A stretch of DNA of 5,382 nt, from contig CAZLOB010000004.1 in NCBI GenBank assembly GCA_964561135.1, forward strand, positions 1 to 5,382, in the 5' to 3' direction. The notes beneath the pieces were generated by a model. The model made no database searches, was not told where the DNA came from, and saw only the letters and a list, made by a program, of their open reading frames with translations. The position numbers and the translations under genes were made by a program. The stretch's first letter is position 1; each line of letters begins with the position of its first letter. The stretch comes from JANXDG01 sp964561135. Its GTDB lineage: Bacteria; Elusimicrobiota; Endomicrobiia; DTEH01. Shown piece by piece: positions 1 through 5,382 of the stretch.

Positions 1-186
1 GGAATAAGAAATTACACATTACAAATCTCAACCGATCCTAGTTTTGGAGTAATTTATTATTCGTCAACAATAACACAAACAAGTTTGACAACTACATTAC
101 CACAGTCAACTTATTATTGGCGAGTTTGTGCAGAAGATAATACGGGCAATATTGGCGAGTTTAGTCCTGTTTGGTCAGTTTTAATA
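1..186 (+). repeat. Module 1, type A (FN3-like), 5' truncated by the window edge
   Basis: Residues 1-62. It starts at the middle strand (G-I-R-N-Y-T-L-Q-I-S-T, residues 1-11) and runs through Y-Y-W-R-V-C-A-E-D-N-T-G-N (38-50) to W-S-V-L-I. About 40 residues at its N-terminus are outside the window. It is the close relative of the second part of module 6, with which it shares a Cys in place of the usual Arg after W-R-V. Confidence 0.85.
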
Positions 187-3100
187 GATACAACACCGCC
201 ATCAGTACCAATTTTGTCTTCACCGATAAATGGCTATGCAACAAATCAGATGAATATAACTTTTGAATGGTCTGTTTCTTATGACACAGGTTCGCTTGGT
301 GGCAGTGGTGTAAAAGGATATGAAATCTATATTTCAACAACATCTGATTTTTCAGTATGGGCAACATCAGCGTTTGTTAGTGAGGCAAATTACACTGCTA
401 CATTACCACAGGGTTTATATTATTGGTATGTCCGTGCAAAAGATAACGCGGGTAATTTTAGTGGTTGGTCTGAAATATGGTCTATCTTAATTGATACGAC
501 TGCACCGTCAACACCAGTTCTTACTTCACCAATAAACGATTTTGCTACAAATTATTATAAAATAAACTTCTCTTGGAGTTCCTCTGATGACACTGGCTGG
601 CGTGGCAATTCAGGAGTAGCTGGATACAACTTGCAAATTTCTTCTGATGGAAACTTTTCTTTTTATGACACTATCTTTGTTGTTGATTTAAGCACAACTG
701 TTTCTTTGACAACACAATCAACATATTATTGGCGTGTATCTGCAGTGGACAATGTTGGCAATATCTCAGAATTTTCTTCTGTATATTATTTACATTATGA
801 TACAACACCGCCAAATGTTTTAAGAAATTTTGGTGAACAAACAGGTTGGTTCAATTCTGACCCAGGAAATTTTGTAGATATTGATTTTGAAGAAGGTACT
901 TCCTATGGTTCAAGCAGACTTAATGAATTAAAATATCGTGTAACAAACAGAGCTGATGGAACCGGAATTGAGTTTATTCCTTATACTCTTATTGTCTCTT
1001 CTCCTTACAACCAGTTTTCTTATACTGAAAATTGGTCATTAAATTGGGATTTGTTACAAGAATATACTACAAATTATGTCCATCTTTATTATTCAGACCG
1101 TGCAGGAAATTTTGGTATATGGAACGGCTGTTTTTATGTTTTAAAAGACACAACACCGCCTACACAAGTTTTACTTTCATCTCCATCAGATGGTTCCACT
1201 ACAAATTATCAAACAATAACTTTCAGTTGGCAACAAGCAAATGATAGTCGTTCCGGTATTTCAGGTTATGAAATTTATATTTCAACAACATCTGATTTTT
1301 CTGTCTTCACATCTTCAGCGTTTGTTAGTGGGACAAATCATACTGCTACATTGCAACAAGGAGGATATTATTGGCGTGTCCGCGCAGTTGATAATGCAGA
1401 AAACTATGGGCTGTGGAGTATAAGTTATGAACTAATCATTGACACAACACCACCACAAACTGTTTCTGTTTTATACACACCAATTGATAATTATGCTACA
1501 AATCAATTGACACTTACATTTAGTTGGCAAAGTGTTTCAGACGATTTTTCAGGAGTTAAAAATTATATATTACAAATTTCAACAGATATTAATTTTAGCA
1601 TAATAAATTATTCGTCAACGACAAGTCAAACAAGTTTGACAACTACATTATCACAGTCAACTTATTATTGGCGAGTTTGCGCAGAAGATCATGCGGGGAA
1701 TATTAGCGAGTTTAGTCCTGTTTGGTCAGTTTTAATAGATACAACACCGCCATCAGTACCAATTTTGTCTTCACCGATAAATGGTTATGCAACGAATCAG
1801 ATGAATATAACTTTTGAATGGTCTGTTTCTTATGATACAGGTTCGCTTGGTGGCAGTGGTGTAAAAGGATACGAAATTTATATTTCAACAACATCTGATT
1901 TTTCAGTATGGACAATATCAGATTTTACGCAGGCTGAAGCCTGCAGCTACCAATTACCACAAGGTTTATACTACTGGCGTGTCCGTGCAAAAGATAATGT
2001 TGGAAATATAAGTGGTTGGTCAGAAATATGGAGTTTAACCATTGATACTACACCGCCTAAAATTGTTGATTTGCAAGAAGGGGATGATTTTTGGCAAAAC
2101 ACTGGCGGCAAGTTGTACAAAGTTTATTTTTATGATAACAGGTTTGGCGATACTAAATTATATTCTATTTCTTATTCAGTCTCAACTTCACCATATCAAG
2201 GTTCACCACCTATAATTGATTGGACAGATATTGTTTCACCACCGGTAAACCAACCTTCTTATGAATCGGATTGGCCTGTCAATTTCGCCTTACTTTTAGA
2301 AGAAGTAACTAATTATGTTTCGGTAAAAGCAACTGATTTGGTGGGGAATACGACAATATGGTATGATGTTTTTTATGTTAAAAAAGATGTAACATCACCT
2401 TCGATAATAGACAACCAGCTTGGTGACGATGCCTGGCGTAAAGAACCCAAACCTGACGGGTACGATGTTGACTTTCAAGATTTTGGTGGTTCACTACTTA
2501 ACTATGCGCAATACCGTGTTGTTAAGTATTTACCTGATAGAACACCACAATTTATTACCTCATGGATTGACATATTTACCAACTTAAATCAACCTACTTA
2601 TACTGAAAACTGGAATGTTGATTTCTCAACATTAACCGAAGGATTGAACCACATCTGGGTCCAAGTTTTTGATAACGCAGGAAACCCACAGAATATAGAA
2701 ACATACCCTGACCCATTCTATATAAAGAAAGATACAACACCGCCAACCTGTATCAACAACCAACTTGGTGATACAACATGGCGAACAGCAAATACTGGAA
2801 TATATGATATTGACTTTCATGATGCAACATCAGGTTCTGGAGTTTGGTTGTTTCAAATTATGGTATCAACTTTACCTGGGGGTACACATTCGTTACCCGG
2901 TTGCGACTGGACCACAGTTTTGACTACAAATACATATTCCTACACAGAAAACTGGCAACTGCCGGAATCAATATGGCAAGCAATACCATCAGGTCCACAA
3001 AAGAATTATATCTCTGTTCGTGCGATTGATTTCGCATATAATACTTCTACTGTTCTTACAGACGCATTCTTCGTAATGAAAGATACAATCCCACCAAGAA

Positions 3101-5382
3101 TAATTGATAACCAACCAGGAGATGACACATGGAGGAACACTCTTGATGGTGTGTATTATAATATTGATTTCCAGTCAAACTCAGGGATGTTTTTAGATAG
3201 GTTTGAAATTATGGTGACTACATCTCCTGACGGGACGGGGATACAGTACACCACATGGTCTGTTATTATCTCAAATATTGGTGCGATATCATATACTGAT
3301 GATTGGCAGATACAACCTGATGAATACTTCTTTAATTCCTGGCCACAGGGTACAGTATATGTTCATGTTAAATGTAGAGATTTAGTCCCAACTGAAGCAG
3401 TTTTATATAATGCATTTTATATAAGGAAAGATACGGCGCCGCCAATCATCGTTGACCTACAAGAAGGTGATACAACATGGCAACGGTTACCAGGAAAAGC
3501 ATATAGTGTTCACTTTTATGACTATGGTATCGGAGTATCAACAATCTGGTATCGAGTCTATTCTTCCTCAACAATACAAGATGAGACAACGATGCTGCTT
3601 GATTGGACAACAATTTATGCTGGCGTTCCTGTATCAGCATATACAACTGACTGGGCTGTGGATTTTGATAAACTTCAAGAGTGGGCAACAAATTATATAA
3701 CTGTAAAATGTTTTGATGCGTTTGGATATTCTGCAACTTCGCCATCAGTATTCTTTGTCCTAAAAGATACGACACCGCCAACTGTGCCAACACTAACATC
3801 ACCACTTAACGGTTTGTTAACATCACAGATGACAATCACATTTATATGGGGACCTGCTTTTGATACAAGAAGTGGAATTAAAGATTACAAGTTACAAATC
3901 TCAACAAGTGCAGATTTTAGCATAATAGAATATTCAACTACAACTACAGAAACAAATGTTTCTGCTACACTCACAAAATCTGTTACTTATTATTGGCGTG
4001 TCCGATCAGAAGATGCTGCGGGGAACTACTCTACATTCACAACACCGTTCTTGCTTGCTATTGATACAATACCACCTCCTGCTCCAACATTAATTTCACC
4101 TGCGGACAACACAACAACTAATTATACAACAATCAACTTCATATGGTCTGTTGTTTCAGATATAGGTCCTGCAGGAGTGAAAGAATATGAATTACAGATT
4201 TCCACTTCATCAGATTTTAGTACAATAAATTACTCGGCTGTAACAAGCCAAGCAAGCTTGACAACTACATTAACCGAAGGTAGATATTGGTGGCGTGTCC
4301 GTGCGGTTGATAACATCTTAAACTATGGTGCGTGGAGTGTGGGGTATCAACTGCTTATTGATACATCACCACCAACAATTTCCGGCGCTGATTCCTTAGG
4401 TTCAACAGATCCAACCTGGCGTAACACTTCAAAACCAGGTGGTTACGATGTAAACTTCCACGACCATGCTGCATTATTAAAAGATGCGTGGTATTGTGTA
4501 TCAACAAACACGTTTGCAACACCACCGCTTGTTATTGACTGGACAGCAATATTTACGGACTTAAATTCACAGGATTACCTCACTGATTGGTCACCTGCGT
4601 TCGCATTACTGCTTGAAGGAGTAACAAACTATGTTTCTGTCCGTGTTCAAGATAATTTATTACAAATGGCAACTTATTATGATTGTTTCTTTATTTTGAA
4701 AGATATAACGAAACCAACAATAGTGAATAATATGCCTGCAGGTTCTGATTCTGTTTGGAGGAATACAGATCCAGGTATAATATACGATGTTAACTTTTTT
4801 GACCTTGGTGGTTCAAAATTAAGTAAATTCCAAACAAAAGTCACAACTGGACCATCACTTAGTGGTATTGAAGTTTGGGATTGGACAGACCATACACTTA
4901 ATATTAATGCAACTTATTATACAGACAACTGGGGGTTGGATTTTGAAAACTTGGTAGAGGGGAAAAATTATGTTTCAGTTAAAGCAATAGATAACGCAAC
5001 AAATTATGATACACTAATTGATGCATTCTTTGTATTAAAAGATACAACGCCACCAAGTTATACAAAAAATTCAACTTGGGATGAAACTGCATGGTATGCT
5101 TATCCACCTACTGTTGATATTGACTTCCAAGATGCTACCTCAGGTTCAGGTGTTAAAGGTTTTGATATAATTGTATCCCCAGATGTAGGGCAAGGCTTTA
5201 GCCTTGCATTATGTCCTTGGACACAAGTTGTTTCAACAAATACATATTCTTATACTGAAAACTGGCAGATACCACAAAGTGTATTTGATGCTATGATATC
5301 CGGTGTTACTAATTATTGTTGGGTTCGTGTTTACGATTTTGCAGCAAATACTACTACAGCGTCTGAATATGTATTTATTGTT
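1..5382 (+). CDS. Interior of a giant tandem Ig-like/fibronectin-III-like repeat protein (partial at both ends)
   Basis: Frame 1 is open for all 1794 codons; neither start nor stop is in the window. The translation is an uninterrupted chain of 17 beta-rich modules of about 98-117 residues, each opening with D-T-T-P-P or a variant (D at residues 63, 165, 267, 383, 481, 580, 682, 796, 911, 1028, 1144, 1256, 1355, 1454, 1568, 1681). Eight are fibronectin-III-like (F-x-W, then G-x-x-Y-x-L-Q-I-S-T, then Y-Y-W-R-V-R-A-x-D-N-A-G-N). Nine are a second Ig-like type (Y-D-V-D-F, D-W-T-x-I, Y-T-E-N-W, N-Y-V-S-V-R-A-x-D, ending F-F-V-L-K). The protein is rich in Thr, Ser, Tyr and Trp, and has 12 Cys with no repeating position, so conserved disulfides are unlikely. 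No catalytic motif, signal peptide or membrane segment is visible. Chains of this kind usually form extracellular stalks, adhesins or surface-layer components; that role is inferred. The true gene is longer than 5.4 kb. Promoter, RBS and terminator lie outside. Confidence 0.96.
58..492 (+). repeat. Long direct repeat, copy 1 (late module 1 plus module 2)
   Basis: Matches 1609-2043 at a constant offset of 1551 bp (517 codons). I counted 15 mismatches over 61-360 against 1612-1911, about 95% identity, with a perfect 79-bp run at 155-233. Identity falls sharply at about 361-402, where copy 2 carries a palindrome, then recovers at the protein level (L-P-Q-G-L-Y-Y-W onward). Confidence 0.9.
187..492 (+). 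repeat. Module 2, type A (FN3-like), near-copy of module 7
   Basis: Residues 63-164, 102 long. Hinge D-T-T-P-P, then I-T-F-E-W (86-90), G-V-K-G-Y-E-I-Y-I-S-T (103-113) and Y-Y-W-Y-V-R-A-K-D-N-A-G-N (140-152). Residues 63-120 are identical to 580-637 of module 7. The following loop (residues 121-134, with S-A-F-V-S-E-A-N-Y-T-A-T) instead resembles module 5. Confidence 0.85.
493..798 (+). repeat. Module 3, type A (FN3-like)
   Basis: Residues 165-266, 102 long. Hinge variant D-T-T-A-P; I-N-F-S-W (188-192), G-V-A-G-Y-N-L-Q-I-S-S (205-215), Y-Y-W-R-V-S-A-V-D-N-V-G-N (242-254). A more divergent type A copy. Its end, Y-Y-L-H-Y, differs from the usual W-S-x-x-I and leads into a type B module. Confidence 0.8.
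799..1146 (+). repeat. Module 4, type B1 Ig-like
   Basis: Residues 267-382, 116 long. V-D-I-D-F-E-E (292-298), Y-T-E-N-W (341-345), D-R-A-G-N (366-370), ending C-F-Y-V-L-K. It lacks the clear W-R-N after the hinge (it has G-W-F-N) and has P-Y-T-L-I where most type B copies have D-W-T-x-I, so it is the most divergent B1 copy. Confidence 0.75.
1147..1440 (+). repeat. Module 5, type A (FN3-like)
   Basis: Residues 383-480, 98 long. I-T-F-S-W (406-410), G-Y-E-I-Y-I-S-T (422-429), Y-Y-W-R-V-R-A-V-D-N-A-E-N (456-468). The central segment is nearly the same DNA as in modules 2 and 7, while the flanks are more divergent. Confidence 0.82.
1441..1737 (+). repeat. Module 6, type A (FN3-like), relative of module 1
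   Basis: Residues 481-579, 99 long. L-T-F-S-W (505-509), G-V-K-N-Y-I-L-Q-I-S-T (518-528), Y-Y-W-R-V-C-A-E-D-H-A-G-N (555-567). From residue 518 on it matches module 1 position by position with no gap, at a constant offset of 517 residues. Confidence 0.83.
1738..2043 (+). repeat. Module 7, type A (FN3-like), near-copy of module 2 carrying an in-frame palindrome
   Basis: Residues 580-681, 102 long. I-T-F-E-W (603-607), G-V-K-G-Y-E-I-Y-I-S-T (620-630), Y-Y-W-R-V-R-A-K-D-N-V-G-N (657-669). Between the last two, residues 643-650 (T-Q-A-E-A-C-S-Y) are encoded by a REP-like palindrome. This replaces the S-E-A-N-Y-T-A type loop of module 2 with no change in module length. Confidence 0.83.
1928..1950 (-). 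repeat. REP-like palindromic element 1 (GTAG head at 1950-1947), inside the CDS
   Basis: The DNA at 1929-1944 reads GCAGGCTGAAGCCTGC, two perfect 7-bp arms separated by GA. On the minus strand the element begins GTAG, then CTGC, then the core AGGCTTCAGCCT. It is translated on the plus strand as T-Q-A-E-A-C-S-Y in the loop before the L-P-Q-G strand of module 7. It is not a terminator: no T tract follows and the ORF continues. GTAG-headed palindromes are the classic form of REP sequences, which are mobilised by Y1-type REP-associated transposases; assignment to that class is inferred. Confidence 0.65.
2044..2385 (+). repeat. Module 8, type B1 Ig-like, relative of module 12
   Basis: Residues 682-795, 114 long. 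Header I-V-D-L-Q-E-G-D followed by F-W-Q (688-699), Y-K-V-Y-F-Y-D (706-712), D-W-T-D-I (740-744), E-S-D-W (755-758), N-Y-V-S-V-K-A-T-D-L (771-780), ending F-Y-V-K-K. The V-D-L-Q-E-G-D header and F-Y-D strand are shared only with module 12 among the type B copies here. Confidence 0.8.
2386..2730 (+). repeat. Module 9, type B1 Ig-like
   Basis: Residues 796-910, 115 long. Degenerate hinge D-V-T-S-P; I-I-D-N-Q-L-G-D-D header, Y-D-V-D-F-Q-D (821-827), W-I-D-I (855-858), Y-T-E-N-W (867-871), W-V-Q-V-F-D-N-A-G-N (886-895), ending F-Y-I-K-K. A good representative of type B1. Confidence 0.82.
2731..3081 (+). repeat. Module 10, type B2 Ig-like, relative of module 17
   Basis: Residues 911-1027, 117 long, the longest copy. 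I-N-N-Q-L-G-D-T-T-W-R header, Y-D-I-D-F-H-D (935-941), D-W-T-T-V (969-973), Y-T-E-N-W-Q (981-986), Y-I-S-V-R-A-I-D-F-A-Y-N (1003-1014), ending F-F-V-M-K. As a B2 copy it has Gln after the Trp and then a longer stretch (L-P-E-S-I-W-Q-A-I). Confidence 0.82.
3082..3429 (+). repeat. Module 11, type B2 Ig-like
   Basis: Residues 1028-1143, 116 long. Hinge D-T-I-P-P, I-I-D-N-Q-P-G-D-D-T-W-R-N header, Y-N-I-D-F-Q (1053-1058), T-W-S-V-I (1085-1089), Y-T-D-D-W-Q (1098-1103), V-Y-V-H-V-K-C-R-D-L (1119-1128), ending F-Y-I-R-K. It has the B2 hallmark W-Q but little close identity to module 10. Confidence 0.8.
3430..3765 (+). repeat. Module 12, type B1 Ig-like, relative of module 8
   Basis: Residues 1144-1255, 112 long. 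Hinge D-T-A-P-P; header V-D-L-Q-E-G-D followed by T-T-W-Q (1151-1161), Y-S-V-H-F-Y-D (1168-1174), D-W-T-T-I (1201-1205), T-T-D-W (1215-1218), N-Y-I-T-V-K-C-F-D-A-F-G-Y (1231-1243), ending F-F-V-L-K. Confidence 0.8.
3766..4062 (+). repeat. Module 13, type A (FN3-like)
   Basis: Residues 1256-1354, 99 long. I-T-F-I-W (1279-1283), G-I-K-D-Y-K-L-Q-I-S-T (1292-1302), Y-Y-W-R-V-R-S-E-D-A-A-G-N (1330-1342). The A-type array resumes here after five consecutive B modules. Confidence 0.82.
4063..4359 (+). repeat. Module 14, type A (FN3-like)
   Basis: Residues 1355-1453, 99 long. Hinge D-T-I-P-P-P, I-N-F-I-W (1378-1382), G-V-K-E-Y-E-L-Q-I-S-T (1392-1402), Y-W-W-R-V-R-A-V-D-N (1429-1438). The T-S-x-A-S-L-T-T-T-L segment recalls modules 1 and 6. 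Confidence 0.82.
4360..4701 (+). repeat. Module 15, type B1 Ig-like
   Basis: Residues 1454-1567, 114 long. Hinge D-T-S-P-P, T-W-R-N header, Y-D-V-N-F-H-D (1482-1488), D-W-T-A-I (1513-1517), L-T-D-W (1527-1530), N-Y-V-S-V-R-V-Q-D-N (1543-1552), ending F-F-I-L-K. Confidence 0.8.
4702..5040 (+). repeat. Module 16, type B1 Ig-like
   Basis: Residues 1568-1680, 113 long. Degenerate hinge D-I-T-K-P, V-W-R-N header, Y-D-V-N-F-F-D (1595-1601), D-W-T-D (1627-1630), Y-T-D-N-W (1640-1644), N-Y-V-S-V-K-A-I-D-N (1656-1665), ending F-F-V-L-K. Confidence 0.8.
5041..5382 (+). repeat. Module 17, type B2 Ig-like carrying an in-frame palindrome; ends at the window edge
   Basis: Residues 1681-1794, 114 long and probably short of its end by only about one residue, since it stops at Y-V-F-I-V where other copies have F-F-V-L-K. 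V-D-I-D-F-Q-D (1705-1711), P-W-T-Q-V (1739-1743), Y-T-E-N-W-Q (1751-1756), N-Y-C-W-V-R-V-Y-D-F-A-A-N (1771-1783). Residues 1729-1736 (V-G-Q-G-F-S-L-A) come from a REP-like palindrome. Its nearest relative is module 10. Confidence 0.8.
5185..5207 (+). repeat. REP-like palindromic element 2 (GTAG head at 5185-5188), inside the CDS
   Basis: The DNA at 5190-5207 reads GCAAGGCTTTAGCCTTGC, two perfect 8-bp arms separated by TT. It is preceded by GTAG at the same distance from the core as in element 1. It is translated as V-G-Q-G-F-S-L-A in the loop between F-D-I-I-V-S and P-W-T-Q-V of module 17. Orientation is opposite to element 1. No T tract follows, and the ORF stays open. Confidence 0.65.

Larger units (their letters stand above)
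1609..2043 (+). repeat. Long direct repeat, copy 2 (late module 6 plus module 7)
   Basis: Partner of 58-492. Codons 570-637 encode exactly the same 68 residues as codons 53-120, with five third-position differences. After this copy the neighbours diverge in type: copy 1 is followed by a type A module and copy 2 by a type B module, so the duplication ends near the hinge. Confidence 0.9.

Noticed and set aside
1032..1423. Overlapping plus-strand frames at 1032-1244 and 1241-1423, and similar ones at 2844-3029 and 3452-3700, plus a minus-strand frame at 2632-2820
   Set aside because: All are out of frame with, or antisense to, the continuous frame 1 coding sequence, are short and carry no family motif.
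161..1915. Two similar minus-strand open frames at 161-367 and 1712-1915
   Set aside because: They resemble each other only because they are shadows of the duplicated modules 2 and 7; similarity is explained by the sense-strand repeat.
3446..3805. Minus-strand open frame of 119 codons
   Set aside because: It lies wholly antisense to modules 12-13, has no recognisable domain, and its composition (many Leu, Gln, His) is what the complement of this Thr/Tyr/Trp-rich coding sequence yields.
4954..4990. GAGGGG followed by an ATG at 4970, resembling a ribosome binding site and start
   Set aside because: The ATG is out of frame with the gene and reaches a TAG at 4988 after six codons.
1928..5207. 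Palindromes as intrinsic terminators
   Set aside because: Neither is followed by a T tract, both lie inside an open frame, and translated RNA would not fold them freely.
1..5382. CRISPR array or other non-coding repeat array
   Set aside because: The repeats are about 300-350 bp, in frame, and diverge mostly at the codon level; no short constant repeat with unique spacers exists.
1..5382. Cadherin, PKD or HYR domains, or calcium-binding RTX repeats
   Set aside because: No D-x-N-D-N, no G-G-x-G-x-D nonapeptides and no PKD-type W-D-F-G-D-G motif; the D-T-T-P-P hinge and W-R-V-R-A ending fit FN3/Ig-like modules better.
1..5382. Disulfide-stabilised modules
   Set aside because: Only 12 cysteines in 1794 residues, and they do not occupy a position repeated across modules apart from occasional pairs of closely related copies.

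Overview
The whole window lies inside one gene. Plus-strand frame 1 is open from the first base to the last: 1794 sense codons with no in-frame stop, no start and no end. It encodes the interior of a giant protein built from tandem immunoglobulin-like beta-sandwich modules. A gene caller that requires both a start and a stop would miss it and report only short shadow ORFs in other frames.

Organism. The DNA is AT-rich by eye (not counted) and read with ordinary bacterial codons. Chains of modules joined by D-T-T-P-P hinges, with Y-Y-W-R-V-R-A-x-D-N-A-G-N or F-F-V-L-K-D module ends, are familiar to me from very large surface proteins of uncultured bacterial lineages such as Elusimicrobiota and Omnitrophota. 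That is a weak, recall-based placement; no marker gene is present.

Layout. I divide the protein into 17 modules, each starting at the Asp of its hinge. Type A (about 98-102 residues, fibronectin-III-like) makes up modules 1, 2, 3, 5, 6, 7, 13 and 14. Type B (about 112-117 residues, a different Ig-like fold candidate) makes up modules 4, 8-12 and 15-17. Type B has two subtypes: B1, with (T/S)-(E/D)-(N/D)-W followed by a D/N-F-x-x-L stretch, and B2 (modules 10, 11, 17), in which the Trp is followed by Gln and the next stretch is longer. The order is A(partial)-A-A-B1-A-A-A-B1-B1-B2-B2-B1-A-A-B1-B1-B2. The window opens inside module 1 and closes at about the last residue of module 17. No signal peptide, membrane anchor, enzyme domain or sorting signal is visible; these would lie outside the window. 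An extracellular or cell-surface stalk or adhesive role is inferred from architecture only.

History of the gene. Modules 1-2 are duplicated as modules 6-7, 1551 bp downstream; one 68-codon stretch differs by five synonymous changes and no amino-acid change. Other shared segments (modules 2/5/7, 8/12, 10/17) point to repeated exchange between modules.

Most notable observation. Two short palindromes sit in frame inside the coding sequence, at 1928-1950 (minus orientation) and 5185-5207 (plus orientation). Read in the same orientation they align without gaps over 23 nt: a GTAG head, a common core AGGCTTYAGCCT at the same spacing, and differences that fall mainly in three base-paired columns, each with pairing preserved. 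This looks like a family of REP-like (GTAG-headed) palindromic elements that has entered an open reading frame, each copy in a loop where the module tolerates variation.
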